A stretch of 64,000 nucleotides of DNA from Hyphomicrobium_A sp964620915 (lineage in GTDB: Bacteria > Pseudomonadota > Alphaproteobacteria > Rhizobiales > Hyphomicrobiaceae), in the NCBI GenBank assembly GCA_964620915.1, contig CAZUKP010000001.1:62001-126000 (forward strand), written 5' to 3'. This document shows, piece after piece, positions 27,240 through 35,852 of the stretch; position 1 is the stretch's first letter, and every line of letters begins with the position of its first letter. Made by a program: the position numbers and the translations under genes. The notes below the pieces were generated by a model. The model made no database searches and had not been told where the DNA came from. It was given only the letters and a program-made list of their open reading frames with translations.

Positions 27240-28467
27240 ACTGGCCGACCTCAAGATCACCCGTCTCGGCGCACAGGGTGACGGCGTTGCCGAAACGACG
27301 GCGGGGCCGGTCTACGTGCCCTTCACGCTGCCGGGCGAGTGCGTGCGTGCGAATGTGCAGGGCGAACGAGCCCAGCTCGTTACGGTTCTGACAGCAAGTC
27401 CGGCGCGGACCACACCGGCATGCCATCATTTCACGCACTGCGGCGGCTGCGCTCTGCAGCATCTGGAAATGCCAGCGTACTTGCAATGGAAGCAAGAGTT
27501 GGTCGCTCGTGCATTCTCGGCCCGCGCGATCGAGGCCCCTATCGAGCCGGTCGTGAGCGTTGCACTGGGGACGCGCCGTCGCGCGACGTTCTCGGCGCGA
27601 CGCACTGCGCGCGGCATCACCCTTGGCTTTTACGAGGCGCGGGGAAGGGAGATTGTCAACCTCGATGAGTGTCCTGTCACCGCACCGGCAATTGTTCAGG
27701 CGCTGCCCGGCCTCAAGTGCATGATAGAGCCCCTGCTGTCGCGTAAAGGGATCGCGCGGCTCGTCGTCACGTGTGCTGCCAATGGTCTCGATGTCTGCAT
27801 CGAGGATGTTCGCGGTGATCTTTCGCCAGAAGTGCTCGAGCATGTCGCGCGGGAAGCCATGAAGCTGCAATTGGCACGCGTGAGCCTAGGCGAGGACACG
27901 CTCTATCAAGGGGCGCTTCCAGTGATATGCTTTGGTTCCGCCAACGTTGCGTTGCCGCCCAAAGCGTTTCTGCAGGCGGTGCCTGAGGCCGAAGCCCAGA
28001 TGGTCACGATCGTGGCATCCGCGTTGAGCGGCGCAAAGCGCGTGGCCGACCTGTTTTGCGGGCTGGGTACATTCACCATCCCGATCGCAAACGATGCCTC
28101 CGTTCTTGCAGTGGATGGTGACCGACAGGCAATCACAGCACTCGAAGAGGCGTCAAAGCGAACGCCGGGTTTGAAACCCGTCGAGGTGAAGGTCCGCGAT
28201 CTTTTCCGCGAACCGTTGTCGCCGAGAGAGCTAAACGGCGTCGATGCGGTGGTATTTGACCCACCGCGCGCCGGTGCTGCCGCCCAGTCTCAATCCCTTG
28301 CGATATCAAAGGTCAAAACCGTGGCCGCGGTTTCGTGCAACCCAGGAACACTTGCGCGCGATGCGCGCATCCTGATCGACGGGGGTTTTCGTCTGGAGAG
28401 CGTCACGCCGATCGATCAGTTTCTTTATTCGCCCCACGTTGAGGCTGTCGCCATCTTTCGTCGCTAG
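27232..28467 (+). CDS. RNA (uracil-5-)methyltransferase, TrmA/RlmD family
   Basis: 411 residues from ATG 27232; the frame is open to 27136, inside tlyA. A TRAM domain (about residues 1-55) is followed by a four-Cys Fe-S motif that includes CHHFTHCGGC and a Cys near DECPVT. The SAM domain has DLFCGLGTFTIPIA, and the catalytic Cys is in AVSCNPGTLARD. It methylates uracil C5 in 23S rRNA or tRNA. Its 3' end overlaps the convergent sirtuin gene by 4 bases. Confidence 0.92.
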   Translation: MSELADLKITRLGAQGDGVAETTAGPVYVPFTLPGECVRANVQGERAQLVTVLTASPARTTPACHHFTHCGGCALQHLEMPAYLQWKQELVARAFSARAIEAPIEPVVSVALGTRRRATFSARRTARGITLGFYEARGREIVNLDECPVTAPAIVQALPGLKCMIEPLLSRKGIARLVVTCAANGLDVCIEDVRGDLSPEVLEHVAREAMKLQLARVSLGEDTLYQGALPVICFGSANVALPPKAFLQAVPEAEAQMVTIVASALSGAKRVADLFCGLGTFTIPIANDASVLAVDGDRQAITALEEASKRTPGLKPVEVKVRDLFREPLSPRELNGVDAVVFDPPRAGAAAQSQSLAISKVKTVAAVSCNPGTLARDARILIDGGFRLESVTPIDQFLYSPHVEAVAIFRR

Positions 28468-29168
28468 CCCGGGAGTAGCCGCTCCACGTAGGCGGGCACG
28501 ACCTCCGTTGCCCGACCATGGATAGTCTCCGCAAACAGGCTCGCGCCTTCCGACGGTTCCAGATTGAGTTCGACCGTGTGCGCTCCGTTTGCGTGCGCCT
28601 CCGCGACGAACCCAGCTGCGGGATAGACGTTGCCGCTGGTGCCGATGGAAATGAACAAATCAGCGGCGACGAGGTGCGCGGCGATACGCTCCATGTGATA
28701 GGGCATCTCGCCGAACCAGACGACATCGGGGCGCATCGCTCCCGCCCCGCCACATGCCGGACATACGGTCTCGCCGGTAAGGTCGTCCAACCAAACGTGA
28801 CGCGCACCGCAGTCCGAGCACAGCGCGTTCAAGAGCTCGCCGTGCATGTGGATGAGGTTGTTGGTCCCGGCTGCCTCATGTAGCGCGTCGATGTTCTGCG
28901 TCACAACCGTCACATCGCCGGGATGCTCACGCTCTAGCTTGGCGAGTGCGATATGCGCGGCATTTGGTTTGATGCCGGCATGGGCCCGGCGGCGCTGGTT
29001 ATAGAAATCCTGCACCAGCGCTGGATTGCGCGCGAAGCCTTCGGGAGTCGCCACCTCCCGGTAGTCGTACTTTGCCCAGATGCCACCCTTGTCGCGGAAG
29101 GTCGAAAGTCCGGACTCGGCCGAAAGTCCGGCGCCAGTCAGCACCACGATATGTTCGTAGGTGCCCAT
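28464..29168 (-). CDS. cobB: NAD-dependent protein deacylase, class III sirtuin (SIRT5-like)
   Basis: 234 residues. Sir2 motifs: GAGLSAESGLSTFRD, TQNIDALHE, HGE with the catalytic His, and a CxxC...CxxC zinc ribbon (CSDCGAR, CPACGG). Tyr56 and Arg59 in FYNQRR match the Y-x-x-R pair that lets SIRT5-type enzymes bind succinyl- or malonyl-lysine. It sits upstream of gap on the other side of a 18-base gap on the same strand; glycolytic enzymes are known targets of such enzymes in other bacteria. Confidence 0.93.
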   Translation of the reverse strand: MGTYEHIVVLTGAGLSAESGLSTFRDKGGIWAKYDYREVATPEGFARNPALVQDFYNQRRRAHAGIKPNAAHIALAKLEREHPGDVTVVTQNIDALHEAAGTNNLIHMHGELLNALCSDCGARHVWLDDLTGETVCPACGGAGAMRPDVVWFGEMPYHMERIAAHLVAADLFISIGTSGNVYPAAGFVAEAHANGAHTVELNLEPSEGASLFAETIHGRATEVVPAYVERLLPG

Positions 29169-29186
29169 CTAAGCCGAACAGCCTCG

Positions 29187-30197
29187 CTAGAGCAATTTGC
29201 CCATGACGACGGCCGTGTCGAGCATGCGGTTGGAGAATCCCCACTCGTTGTCATACCAGGCGAGAACGCGCCCGAGCCGGCCGTCGACGATCTGCGTCTG
29301 GCCGGAATCGAAGTTGGCTGAGTAAGGTGAGTGATTGAAGTCAATGGAGACGAGCGGCTCGGTCTCGTAGCTCAACACACCCTTCATGGCCTTCTCGGCG
29401 GCATTTGCCATCGCCTCATTGATCTCATCAACCGTCGTTTCGCGGCCAGGAATGAAATTCAAGTCGACGACCGACACGTTGGGCGTTGGAACGCGGATCG
29501 CCGTTCCATCGAGCTTGCCTTTGAGTTCAGGCAGCACCAGGCCGACGGCCGATGCCGCGCCCGTTGAGGTCGGGATCATTGAAAGGCCCGCAGCGCGTGC
29601 GCGGCGCCAATCCTTGTGTGCCTGATCAAGAATACGCTGATCGTTGGTATAGGCGTGGATCGTCGTCATGAACCCGCATTGAATTCCAACAAGATCGTTC
29701 AAGACCTTGGCGACAGGTGCCAGGCAGTTCGTCGTGCACGAGGCATTCGAAACGACAATGTCGTCTGCTGTCAGCTTGTCCTGGTTCACGCCATAGACGA
29801 CGGTAAGATCCGCACCCTTCGATGGGGCGGAGACAAGCACGCGCTTTGCCCCGGCTTCCAAGTGCACGACCGCCTTTTCTTTGGCTGTGAAAATGCCCGT
29901 GCACTCCATGACGATGTCGACGCCGAGCTCTTTCCAAGGAAGCTTTGAGGGGTCCCTCTCGGCCAGCACTTTGACAGGAGTGCCCAGCCCGACATCCATC
30001 ATATCTCCGTCGACCGCGACTTCGCCGGGGAACCTTCCGTGTACGCTGTCATATTTGAACAGGTGCGCATTTTCCTGTGCCGGCACGAGGTCGTTGATGG
30101 CAACGATTTGAAGGTCGCTGCGCTTGGCCTCGGCGGCAGCCCGCAGAACATTCCTGCCAATGCGGCCAAAACCAGAGATTGCGACTTTCACTGCCAT
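29187..30197 (-). CDS. gap: glyceraldehyde-3-phosphate dehydrogenase, type I
   Basis: 336 residues. NAD-binding N-terminus GFGRIGRNVLRA with Asp36 (INDL), which favours NAD. The active site is SNASCTTNCLAP with Cys154. WYDNEWGFSNRMLD is at the C-terminus. A GAGGAGGG ribosome site lies upstream. No pgk or tkt is adjacent in this window. It is followed on the same strand by the sirtuin gene. Confidence 0.97.
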   Translation of the reverse strand: MAVKVAISGFGRIGRNVLRAAAEAKRSDLQIVAINDLVPAQENAHLFKYDSVHGRFPGEVAVDGDMMDVGLGTPVKVLAERDPSKLPWKELGVDIVMECTGIFTAKEKAVVHLEAGAKRVLVSAPSKGADLTVVYGVNQDKLTADDIVVSNASCTTNCLAPVAKVLNDLVGIQCGFMTTIHAYTNDQRILDQAHKDWRRARAAGLSMIPTSTGAASAVGLVLPELKGKLDGTAIRVPTPNVSVVDLNFIPGRETTVDEINEAMANAAEKAMKGVLSYETEPLVSIDFNHSPYSANFDSGQTQIVDGRLGRVLAWYDNEWGFSNRMLDTAVVMGKLL

Positions 30198-30523
30198 TTT
30201 GCCCTCCTCAAAGGCGGAATTTTTTTCTTAGGCCAGGAATCGGCTGAACAACGTGCGTCCAGCATACGGACGGTCGCGTTGGCACGATTTGGACGCAAAG
30301 CGGGGCCATTAACTTGAGGGGAGGCAGGACTGTCAATGGCGCATGATTGCAGGTAACCAGCGGCCTGCTTGTGGCACCGGCCGCGGATTTCTGTTGGGGG
30401 ATGTGGCCGGGCACAGCTCGTTTGTTGACGCGTTTGAAGGGGGACACTTATGGTTGCAGCTGCGAATGTGCCGCGGGCTGGCCGAGGGCAAAGCCAGGCT
30501 CGCGGAAAGCGGGACAAGGGGTG
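30198..30523. other. divergent region between gap and the coiled-coil gene
   Basis: A 326-base stretch that should hold the promoters for gap (left) and the zapA cluster (right). No open frame with a domain or signal peptide is seen. An A-run before gap (GAAAAAAATTCC on the minus strand) is the only striking feature. Confidence 0.5.
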
Positions 30524-30781
30524 ATGGCGGAGCGCAATGCACGGAAAGCAAAGGGACAATTGACGCAACGGTCGGCCAAGGCACGCACGCCAGCCAAGAC
30601 CGCGGCGCAACGATCTGCGGCACGGGTCAAGTCACTTGAGCAGGAGTGTGATCGCCTGAAGGCTCAGCTCGCGCTGGCCAAGGAGCGGATCGCCGATCTT
30701 GAGGAGAGTCGCGTCAAGGCCGTCAATCGAATAGATTGGGTCATCGATTCGCTGCAAAGCGTGCTTGAGACCGAAGCCTGA
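30524..30781 (+). CDS. small coiled-coil protein (DUF4164-like)
   Basis: 85 residues from ATG 30524 (MAERNARKAKGQL); GTG 30521 is an alternative. The basic N-terminal third is followed by a heptad-patterned helix, AARVKSLEQECDRLKAQLALAKERI (part), ending VNRIDWVIDSLQSVL. Short coiled-coil genes of this kind precede zapA in Rhizobiales. A frame extending upstream to 30347 is Cys/Gly-rich and not believable. Its role may be linked to ZapA by position only. Confidence 0.75.
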   Translation: MAERNARKAKGQLTQRSAKARTPAKTAAQRSAARVKSLEQECDRLKAQLALAKERIADLEESRVKAVNRIDWVIDSLQSVLETEA

Positions 30782-30817
30782 TTGCAGCGACAGATTTGGG
30801 CACTGCCGGCGGGGGCG

Positions 30818-31141
30818 ATGGGCCAGGTTTCTGTCATTCTGAACGGACGGTCCTATCGCTTCAATTGCGAGGACGGCGAGGAGGCGCGCTTAAAGGAGCT
30901 CGTCGCCTACGTGAAGGGCCGTGTCGACGCACTGAGCCGTGAATTCGGCAGTGTCGGTGAGGAGCGCCTGGTCCTGATGGCCGCCATCCTCATCACGGAC
31001 GAGCTTTGGGATACGCGCGCCGAAGCGGATGGTTCAGTCGACGGCGGAGACAAAGAGACAGCGGAAGAGGAAAAGCCTTCGCCGCGCTCTTCACGCGTTG
31101 ACTTCGGCAGCAAGCAGCGCACCGCTTCAAGTAGTACGTGA
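30818..31141 (+). CDS. zapA: cell division protein ZapA
   Basis: 107 residues from ATG 30818, preceded by GGGGG; MGQVSVILNGRSYRF is the usual N-terminus. ZapA dimers bundle FtsZ filaments at the division site. The globular head (to about residue 45, EARLKELVAYV) and the helical stalk (VGEERLVLMAAILITDEL) are present, followed by an acidic, Ser/Lys tail. The 6S RNA and a 5-FCL gene follow, the conserved order in alphaproteobacteria. Confidence 0.92.
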   Translation: MGQVSVILNGRSYRFNCEDGEEARLKELVAYVKGRVDALSREFGSVGEERLVLMAAILITDELWDTRAEADGSVDGGDKETAEEEKPSPRSSRVDFGSKQRTASSST

Positions 31142-31253
31142 GTGGCGATACAGCCTGCGCCTCGTTGCCACATCTCCGCGCTAACGACGTTTTTTCGCAC
31201 GCGCCTGAGCACGCCTTCCTCAATACTTTTCGATTCAGACGATGACGAGGGGA

Positions 31254-31282
31254 TTGGAGAATCTACGCGCGTAGATTACATT
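31254..31282 (+). promoter_or_regulatory. sigma-70-type promoter of the 6S RNA with palindromic spacer
   Basis: TTGGAG (31254-31259), a 17-base spacer, TACATT (31277-31282). The spacer plus one base is AATCTACGCGCGTAGATT (31260-31277), an 18-bp perfect palindrome. A protein bound there would cover the core of the promoter. The start of transcription should be near 31289. Confidence 0.6.
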
Positions 31283-31288
31283 CACGTC

Positions 31289-31448
31289 TGCTGCGGGGCT
31301 CGTTTGAAGCAACATGTTCCCCGGGGCCTATAAGATCCGCACGGGAGTTGTCCCTGTTCAGGGTCGTGGCCTTGGACACACGGCGCCCACCTACGTTTTG
31401 TAGGGACCACGCGGGATCAATGCTTCGACGGCCACCGCGGCTTCTTTC
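31289..31448 (+). ncRNA. ssrS: 6S RNA
   Basis: Position between zapA and the 5-FCL gene is the conserved alphaproteobacterial place for 6S RNA. About 160 bases that fold into a rod: GCTGCGG (31290-31296) with CCGCGGC (31435-31441), GAAGCA (31306-31311) with TGCTTC (31421-31426), GATCCGC (31334-31340) with GCGGGATC (31411-31418), and CGTGG (31365-31369) with CCACG (31407-31411). The 22-base unpaired 5' side between the second and third stems resembles the central bubble that mimics an open promoter and traps RNA polymerase. Ends are estimates. Confidence 0.8.
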
Positions 31449-31461
31449 ACGTTCAGTTTTC

Positions 31462-32049
31462 ATGATGGCGGACGAAAAAACGGCAGAAAGAGCCCGCGCA
31501 AGGGCTCGGCGTGAGGCCGCCCATGCCCATCAAGGTGCGCGCGCCAGTGCACAGATCGCCGAGAATGGCCTGGGCTTCCTTGCGCTCAAGCCAGGTGCGA
31601 TCGTCTCGGGGTTTTCAGCCATTCGCGATGAGATTGATCTCGAGCCGCTTCTGAGGCGTCTTGCCGATGAGGGCTATCGGCTTTGCTTGCCCGTCATAGA
31701 GGGAAAGGGACGGCCGCTCGTCTTTCGGGCGTGGGCCCCGGGCGATGTAATGGGCGAGGCGGCGTGGGGCATTGCTGAGCCGCTTCCATCCCAGCCCATT
31801 CTTGAGCCTGATGTTGTGCTCGTTCCACTGCTTGCGTTTGATGCAAAGGGCTATCGACTTGGCTACGGGGGTGGATTTTATGACCGCACACTCCTGCGGC
31901 TCCGCGCTCTAAAGCCCGCCATTGCCGTCGGCATCGCTTATGACGAGCAAAGGATCGACGCAGTGCCTCATCTCGACTATGACCAGCAGCTCGATTGGGT
32001 GCTGACGCCGTCAGGCCCTCTGCGCTGTTCTGGGCAGTCATCTGGATAG
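31462..32049 (+). CDS. 5-formyltetrahydrofolate cyclo-ligase
   Basis: 195 residues from ATG 31462 (MMADEKTAERARARARR); a second ATG follows directly. The frame is open upstream to 31348, but that part lies inside the 6S RNA. The ATP/folate core is LGYGGGFYDRTL, with LVPLLAFDAKGYR before it. It turns 5-formyl-THF and ATP into 5,10-methenyl-THF. It is probably read through from the 6S promoter. ymdB follows at 3 bases. Confidence 0.92.
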   Translation: MMADEKTAERARARARREAAHAHQGARASAQIAENGLGFLALKPGAIVSGFSAIRDEIDLEPLLRRLADEGYRLCLPVIEGKGRPLVFRAWAPGDVMGEAAWGIAEPLPSQPILEPDVVLVPLLAFDAKGYRLGYGGGFYDRTLLRLRALKPAIAVGIAYDEQRIDAVPHLDYDQQLDWVLTPSGPLRCSGQSSG

Positions 32050-32052
32050 CTG

Positions 32053-32892
32053 ATGCGTCTTCTCTTTCTCGGCGATGTGGTGGGCCGCTGCGGCCGCAAA
32101 GTGGTCCTTGATGGGCTTCCCGGATTGCGCCGGCGCTACAAGTTGGACTTCGTTGCCATCAATGGTGAGAATGCCGCCGGCGGTTTTGGCATCACCGAAT
32201 CCATATTGGTGGATCTGTTGGATGCGGGGGCCGACGTCGTAACGCTTGGCAACCACGCGTTCGATCAAAAAGACGCACTGGTTTTTATCGAGCGCCATGA
32301 TCAGCTGCTTCGGCCGATCAACTACCCACCGGGAACGCCGGGGCGCGGATCGGGTCATTTCAAGGCTGCCAATGGCGCCGACGTACTCGTCATCAACGCC
32401 ATGGGCCGCATATTTATGACCGAACTTGAGTGTCCCTTTCGCGCGATCGACGACGAGATCTCCGCCTGCGGGCTCAAGCAAGGCGCCGATGCGATTCTGA
32501 TCGACTTTCACGCCGAGGCGACAAGCGAAAAGCAAGCGTTGGGGTTCTTTGTTGATGGACGCGCAAGCGTCGTCGTCGGGACCCACACGCACGCACCCAC
32601 GGCTGACGAGCGCGTGTTGCCTTCAGGGACGGCCTATATCTCCGACGTCGGCATGTGCGGGGACTACAACTCGGTGCTCGGCATGGACCCCGCTGAGCCA
32701 GTCAATCGGTTTCTGACCAAGATTCCGAGCCAGCGCTTCGAGCCCGCAACAGGCCCTGCGACGCTCTCTGGCCTGGCCGTGGAGATCGACGATGCAACGG
32801 GGCTGGCGCGCCGCTGCATGGCGGTGCGTATCGGTCCCAATCTGGAGCCCGCAGAACCATCGGAATGGCTCGAGCAGCCGGTGTTGGGCTGA
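32053..32892 (+). CDS. ymdB: TIGR00282 family metallophosphoesterase (YmdB-like)
   Basis: 279 residues. Metal-binding motifs of the calcineurin-like fold: FLGDVVGRCGR, NGENAAGGFG, LGNHAFDQ, DFHAEATSEKQA and VGTHTHAPTADE. Bacillus YmdB, in this family, is a phosphodiesterase that cleaves cyclic nucleotides. Its place after 5-FCL and before yebC is typical of Rhizobiales. Confidence 0.92.
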   Translation: MRLLFLGDVVGRCGRKVVLDGLPGLRRRYKLDFVAINGENAAGGFGITESILVDLLDAGADVVTLGNHAFDQKDALVFIERHDQLLRPINYPPGTPGRGSGHFKAANGADVLVINAMGRIFMTELECPFRAIDDEISACGLKQGADAILIDFHAEATSEKQALGFFVDGRASVVVGTHTHAPTADERVLPSGTAYISDVGMCGDYNSVLGMDPAEPVNRFLTKIPSQRFEPATGPATLSGLAVEIDDATGLARRCMAVRIGPNLEPAEPSEWLEQPVLG

Positions 32893-32977
32893 TGACGCGG
32901 TGCACAGCGCACTGGCCTTGACCCCGCAGCGCACCTTCGGCCAATAAGGCCCAATCCCGCACAGCAAAGAGAGAGCC

Positions 32978-33727
32978 ATGGCTGGCCATTCCCAATTCAA
33001 GAACATTATGCATCGCAAGGGTCGCCAGGACGCGGCCAAGGCCAAAACGTTCTCCAAGCTCGCCCGTGAGATCACGGTGGCGGCCAAGACAGGCTCCCCG
33101 GATCCGACAATGAATGCGCGTCTGCGCCTCGCTGTTCAGGCTGCGCGCGCAGAGAACATGCCGAAGGATAATATCGAACGTGCCATCAAAAAGGCCCAGG
33201 GCGGCGACAGCGAAGCCTACGAGTCCATTCGATATGAAGGGTATGCGCCCGGTGGCGTTGCTGTGATCGCAGAGGCTTTGACCGACAACCGCAATCGAAC
33301 GGGTGGCGCTGTCCGTGCGGCCTTTGCCAAGTATGGCGGCAACTTAGGCTCAACTGGCTCGGTGGCGCATATGTTCGATCACGTCGGTGAGATCACCTAC
33401 AAGGCAGAGGCCGGCACGGCTGACGCCGTCCTGGATGCGGCGATCGAGGCGGGCGCCGAGGACGCGCAGTCTGACGCCGACGGCCATCTCATCACCTGCT
33501 CATTTGACAGCCTCGGAACAGTGGCAGGCGCGCTGGAGGAAAAGCTTGGCGAAGCCGAAAGCGTCAAAGTGGTGTGGAAGCCGAACCTCACGACGCCTGT
33601 TGAGGAAGAACACGCCGAGACGATCTTGAAGTTGATCGCGGTGCTCGATGACGATGACGACGTTCAGAACGTCTTTGCCAATTTCGAAGTATCCGACGAG
33701 GTTCTCAAGAAACTGACGGCCGCTTGA
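32978..33727 (+). CDS. yebC: YebC/PmpR family transcriptional/translation factor
   Basis: 249 residues, start MAGHSQFKNIMHRKGRQD with GAGAGAG upstream. This N-terminus, then NMPKDNIERAIKKAQGG and YEGYAPGGVAVI, mark the family. Members act as DNA-binding regulators or help ribosomes at proline stretches. It is normally followed by ruvC; here 4.9 kb of other genes come between. Confidence 0.95.
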   Translation: MAGHSQFKNIMHRKGRQDAAKAKTFSKLAREITVAAKTGSPDPTMNARLRLAVQAARAENMPKDNIERAIKKAQGGDSEAYESIRYEGYAPGGVAVIAEALTDNRNRTGGAVRAAFAKYGGNLGSTGSVAHMFDHVGEITYKAEAGTADAVLDAAIEAGAEDAQSDADGHLITCSFDSLGTVAGALEEKLGEAESVKVVWKPNLTTPVEEEHAETILKLIAVLDDDDDVQNVFANFEVSDEVLKKLTAA

Positions 33728-34236
33728 GCTAGCGCAACCGCACGAACTGGTTGGCAGGCGTATGACGTCCCTCGTGGTCTCGGAGAGACCCCAGGTCGCA
33801 GACGCTTGCGCCCGATCATGGGACCGGCGCAATTGCCTTTCGCCCCTGTGCCGCTCGGCGGATCTGAGCGCATACGGTACTTCTGGCACCGCGGGGCCTG
33901 AGTGTTATCCTCCTTTGGTTGCATACCCGTCCACACCCAAAACCGCTAAGTTAGGGCATGGAAGCCGATTTTACCGGCCGTTCATCATAGTGGTACAAGG
34001 TGGCAGCAGGTGAAACGTCCCGTCTTAATACGCGATCCGAATTTGCAGTTTGCGCCGCTGGAACAAAGAGTTGAGTGGCACGCAAATGCTTGCACTACTG
34101 AATCGAGCGATCGAGTTCAATCGGTTCGGCACCACAACGTGTGACGTTCAATTCTTGCCGTCCATATCGCCGTAGTTGCCGTGGGCCGGTTTGCTGAGTG
34201 AAGTCCGACGCGGCGCGAGACGAAGGAGCACGGGTT
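33728..34236. other. 509-base region before the HlyC-like gene
   Basis: No credible gene on either strand. Composition is lower in GC toward the right (34010-34190). Likely holds the promoter of the HlyC-like gene; no clean -35/-10 pair, strong hairpin or RNA was recognised. Confidence 0.45.
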
Positions 34237-34812
34237 ATGTTCTTCAAATCCAAGAAGCCCGAGACGAACGAGTCAGTAGCGGGTGCTAGCTCCCCGCCAC
34301 CGGCGGATTCGGGAGAAGCCGGCGCAGCGGCGAGCGATCAGGGCGTTAGTCCTGAAGTGGCTGCACAACGGCGCAAGCTTTCCAAAGAGCTGCAAGCCGC
34401 ATTCGGTAGCATCGTGAGCATCATGATGCGCACGCCGAACCTTCGGCAGGCGACGCTGGCCGACGTCGAAGCTCTCGTGGTGCCCGCAGTGGCGACGGGA
34501 CAGTTCGCGGTTGCCGAAGCACAGTCGAAAGAAAACGGAGCAACAGCCCCGGTGGCGGCCGTCTTGTGGGCCAATGTCTCCGAGGAAGTCGATTGCCGGT
34601 TGTCGGTGGAAGGCGATAAGCCTGTGAAGCTCGAGCCCAAGGACTGGAAGAGCGGGGACATCCCTTGGCTCGTCATGGCGATCGGCGACAAGCGCTTCTT
34701 AAAGAGCATGCTTGAGCAAGTTCAGTCGAAGACGCTCAATGGCCGGCCGCTGAAGACGCGTAAGATGAGCGGAAATGGTCAAGCGTCTGAAGTTTCTGCC
34801 GCCGCCCAGTAG
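34237..34812 (+). CDS. HlyC-like toxin-activating lysine acyltransferase family protein, catalytic His missing
   Basis: 191 residues from ATG 34237 with AAGGAG upstream. After a Pro/Ala/Ser-rich N-terminal 45 residues comes a HlyC-like fold: GQFAVAEAQ, PVAAVLWANVSEEVD and DWKSGDIPWLVMAIGD match the E. coli HlyC stretches PVAYCSWANLSLEN and DWTSGDRKWFIDWI (from memory). The catalytic Asp is kept (Asp136 in PKDW). The catalytic His, in HlyC within SPLHRNW, is replaced: the aligned stretch is TPNLRQA with Leu69 at that place. Such enzymes normally acylate Lys of RTX toxins using acyl-ACP. Here it may be inactive, altered or a binding protein. Nearest RTX gene is 7.1 kb away. Confidence 0.72.
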   Translation: MFFKSKKPETNESVAGASSPPPADSGEAGAAASDQGVSPEVAAQRRKLSKELQAAFGSIVSIMMRTPNLRQATLADVEALVVPAVATGQFAVAEAQSKENGATAPVAAVLWANVSEEVDCRLSVEGDKPVKLEPKDWKSGDIPWLVMAIGDKRFLKSMLEQVQSKTLNGRPLKTRKMSGNGQASEVSAAAQ

Positions 34813-34989
34813 TCCAATCGAACGTGTGATTTCGGAGGATCGGCCAAGGCCGCCGACCGTGCTGCTGTACTATGCATTGCGGTTGCGGTCCTATGATTGT
34901 GCCGATTGACGGGTGTCAAAGGCAGCGGCGGATGTACTGTCTAGTCTTTCGTCCCAGGTTGGGGCGGAGAACTCAGAGAGGAAATTGCC

Positions 34990-35190
34990 ATGTCGATGCT
35001 CAAAGTCATCGAAGTTCTCGCAGAGTCCAACAAGAGCTGGGAGGATGCTGCACAGGACGCCGTCGCGCAGGCGGACAAGTCTGTTCGCAACGTCAAATCG
35101 ATCTACATCAAGAATTTCGAGGCGAAGGTTGAGGCCGGCAAAATCAAGAAATACCGGATTAACGCCAAGATCTCCTTCCTCCTAGACTGA
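34990..35190 (+). CDS. dodecin
   Basis: 66 residues. MSMLKVIEVLAESNKSWEDA, then VRNVKSIYIKNFEAKVE and a final strand YRINAKISFLLD: the dodecin pattern. Twelve copies form a hollow sphere that stores flavins; the aromatic residue expected at the flavin site is the Trp in SWEDA. GAGAGGA lies upstream. A GCGGGCC/GGCCCGC hairpin (35215-35244) without a T-run follows. Confidence 0.94.
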   Translation: MSMLKVIEVLAESNKSWEDAAQDAVAQADKSVRNVKSIYIKNFEAKVEAGKIKKYRINAKISFLLD

Positions 35191-35334
35191 ACCGGCGAAG
35201 AGCCCTCGACAAACGCGGGCCTGTCGCTTGTGCTGTTGGCCCGCATACGGGTGCAATGCGAACCCGTTAGCCGGGGCGATCATCAGTCGATTTAGGTGAC
35301 GCCCCAGAGGGACTGAACGGCGCTTCAGGTGTCG

Positions 35335-35664
35335 TCACCGAGGCGTGCGCAAGCTCATGATGTAGGCGATGACATTGTCGGCGACATCTGTTGGGAGGAT
35401 AAGATTGGGCATCGTCGGATGCGGGCTCTGTAGCCACACGGCAAGTGCGCGCGGTGACATGCCTGGTGTGTCGGCCACATCTTGAAAGCTTGGCGCATCC
35501 GCAACGGGTGAAAATTCTTCACCAGCCTCAACGCCATGGCATTCCGCGCATACCTGCTTTGCGTATTCCTGGCCTTGCTTCGCATCACCAAGTTCCACCG
35601 CCGCGGCCGCCAAAGAAGTTAGCATGAATATCGCGACAGCTAGGTTGATCGTTCGCATCGCCAA
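35335..35664 (-). CDS. small class I cytochrome c
   Basis: 109 residues. Signal peptide to about residue 22 (LAAAA), then CAECH, the heme-binding motif, and a Met in HPTMPNLIL as likely sixth ligand, and AYIMSL at the end. A periplasmic electron carrier or a partner of an oxidase. No redox partner gene is adjacent. Confidence 0.9.
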   Translation of the reverse strand: MAMRTINLAVAIFMLTSLAAAAVELGDAKQGQEYAKQVCAECHGVEAGEEFSPVADAPSFQDVADTPGMSPRALAVWLQSPHPTMPNLILPTDVADNVIAYIMSLRTPR

Positions 35665-35852
35665 CGGTTCTCCGTCTCACTGAATGTCGAATGAGTCCGC
35701 CCAACACTGGTGGGAGCGGCAGGCAGACCTCGTACAACGCCTGATATCCTCACTCTAGCGTTCCGCATGCAGTGAAGGGATTGACTTGCATCAACGGTTG
35801 GCGTGGACCCACCGTCGGCTAGCAATGCAAACGGCGAACCCTTAGAGGTCGA

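Noticed and set aside
31348..31461. Longer N-terminus for the 5-FCL protein
   Set aside because: The extra codons lie inside the 6S RNA and give an Arg/Pro-rich stretch not seen in the family.
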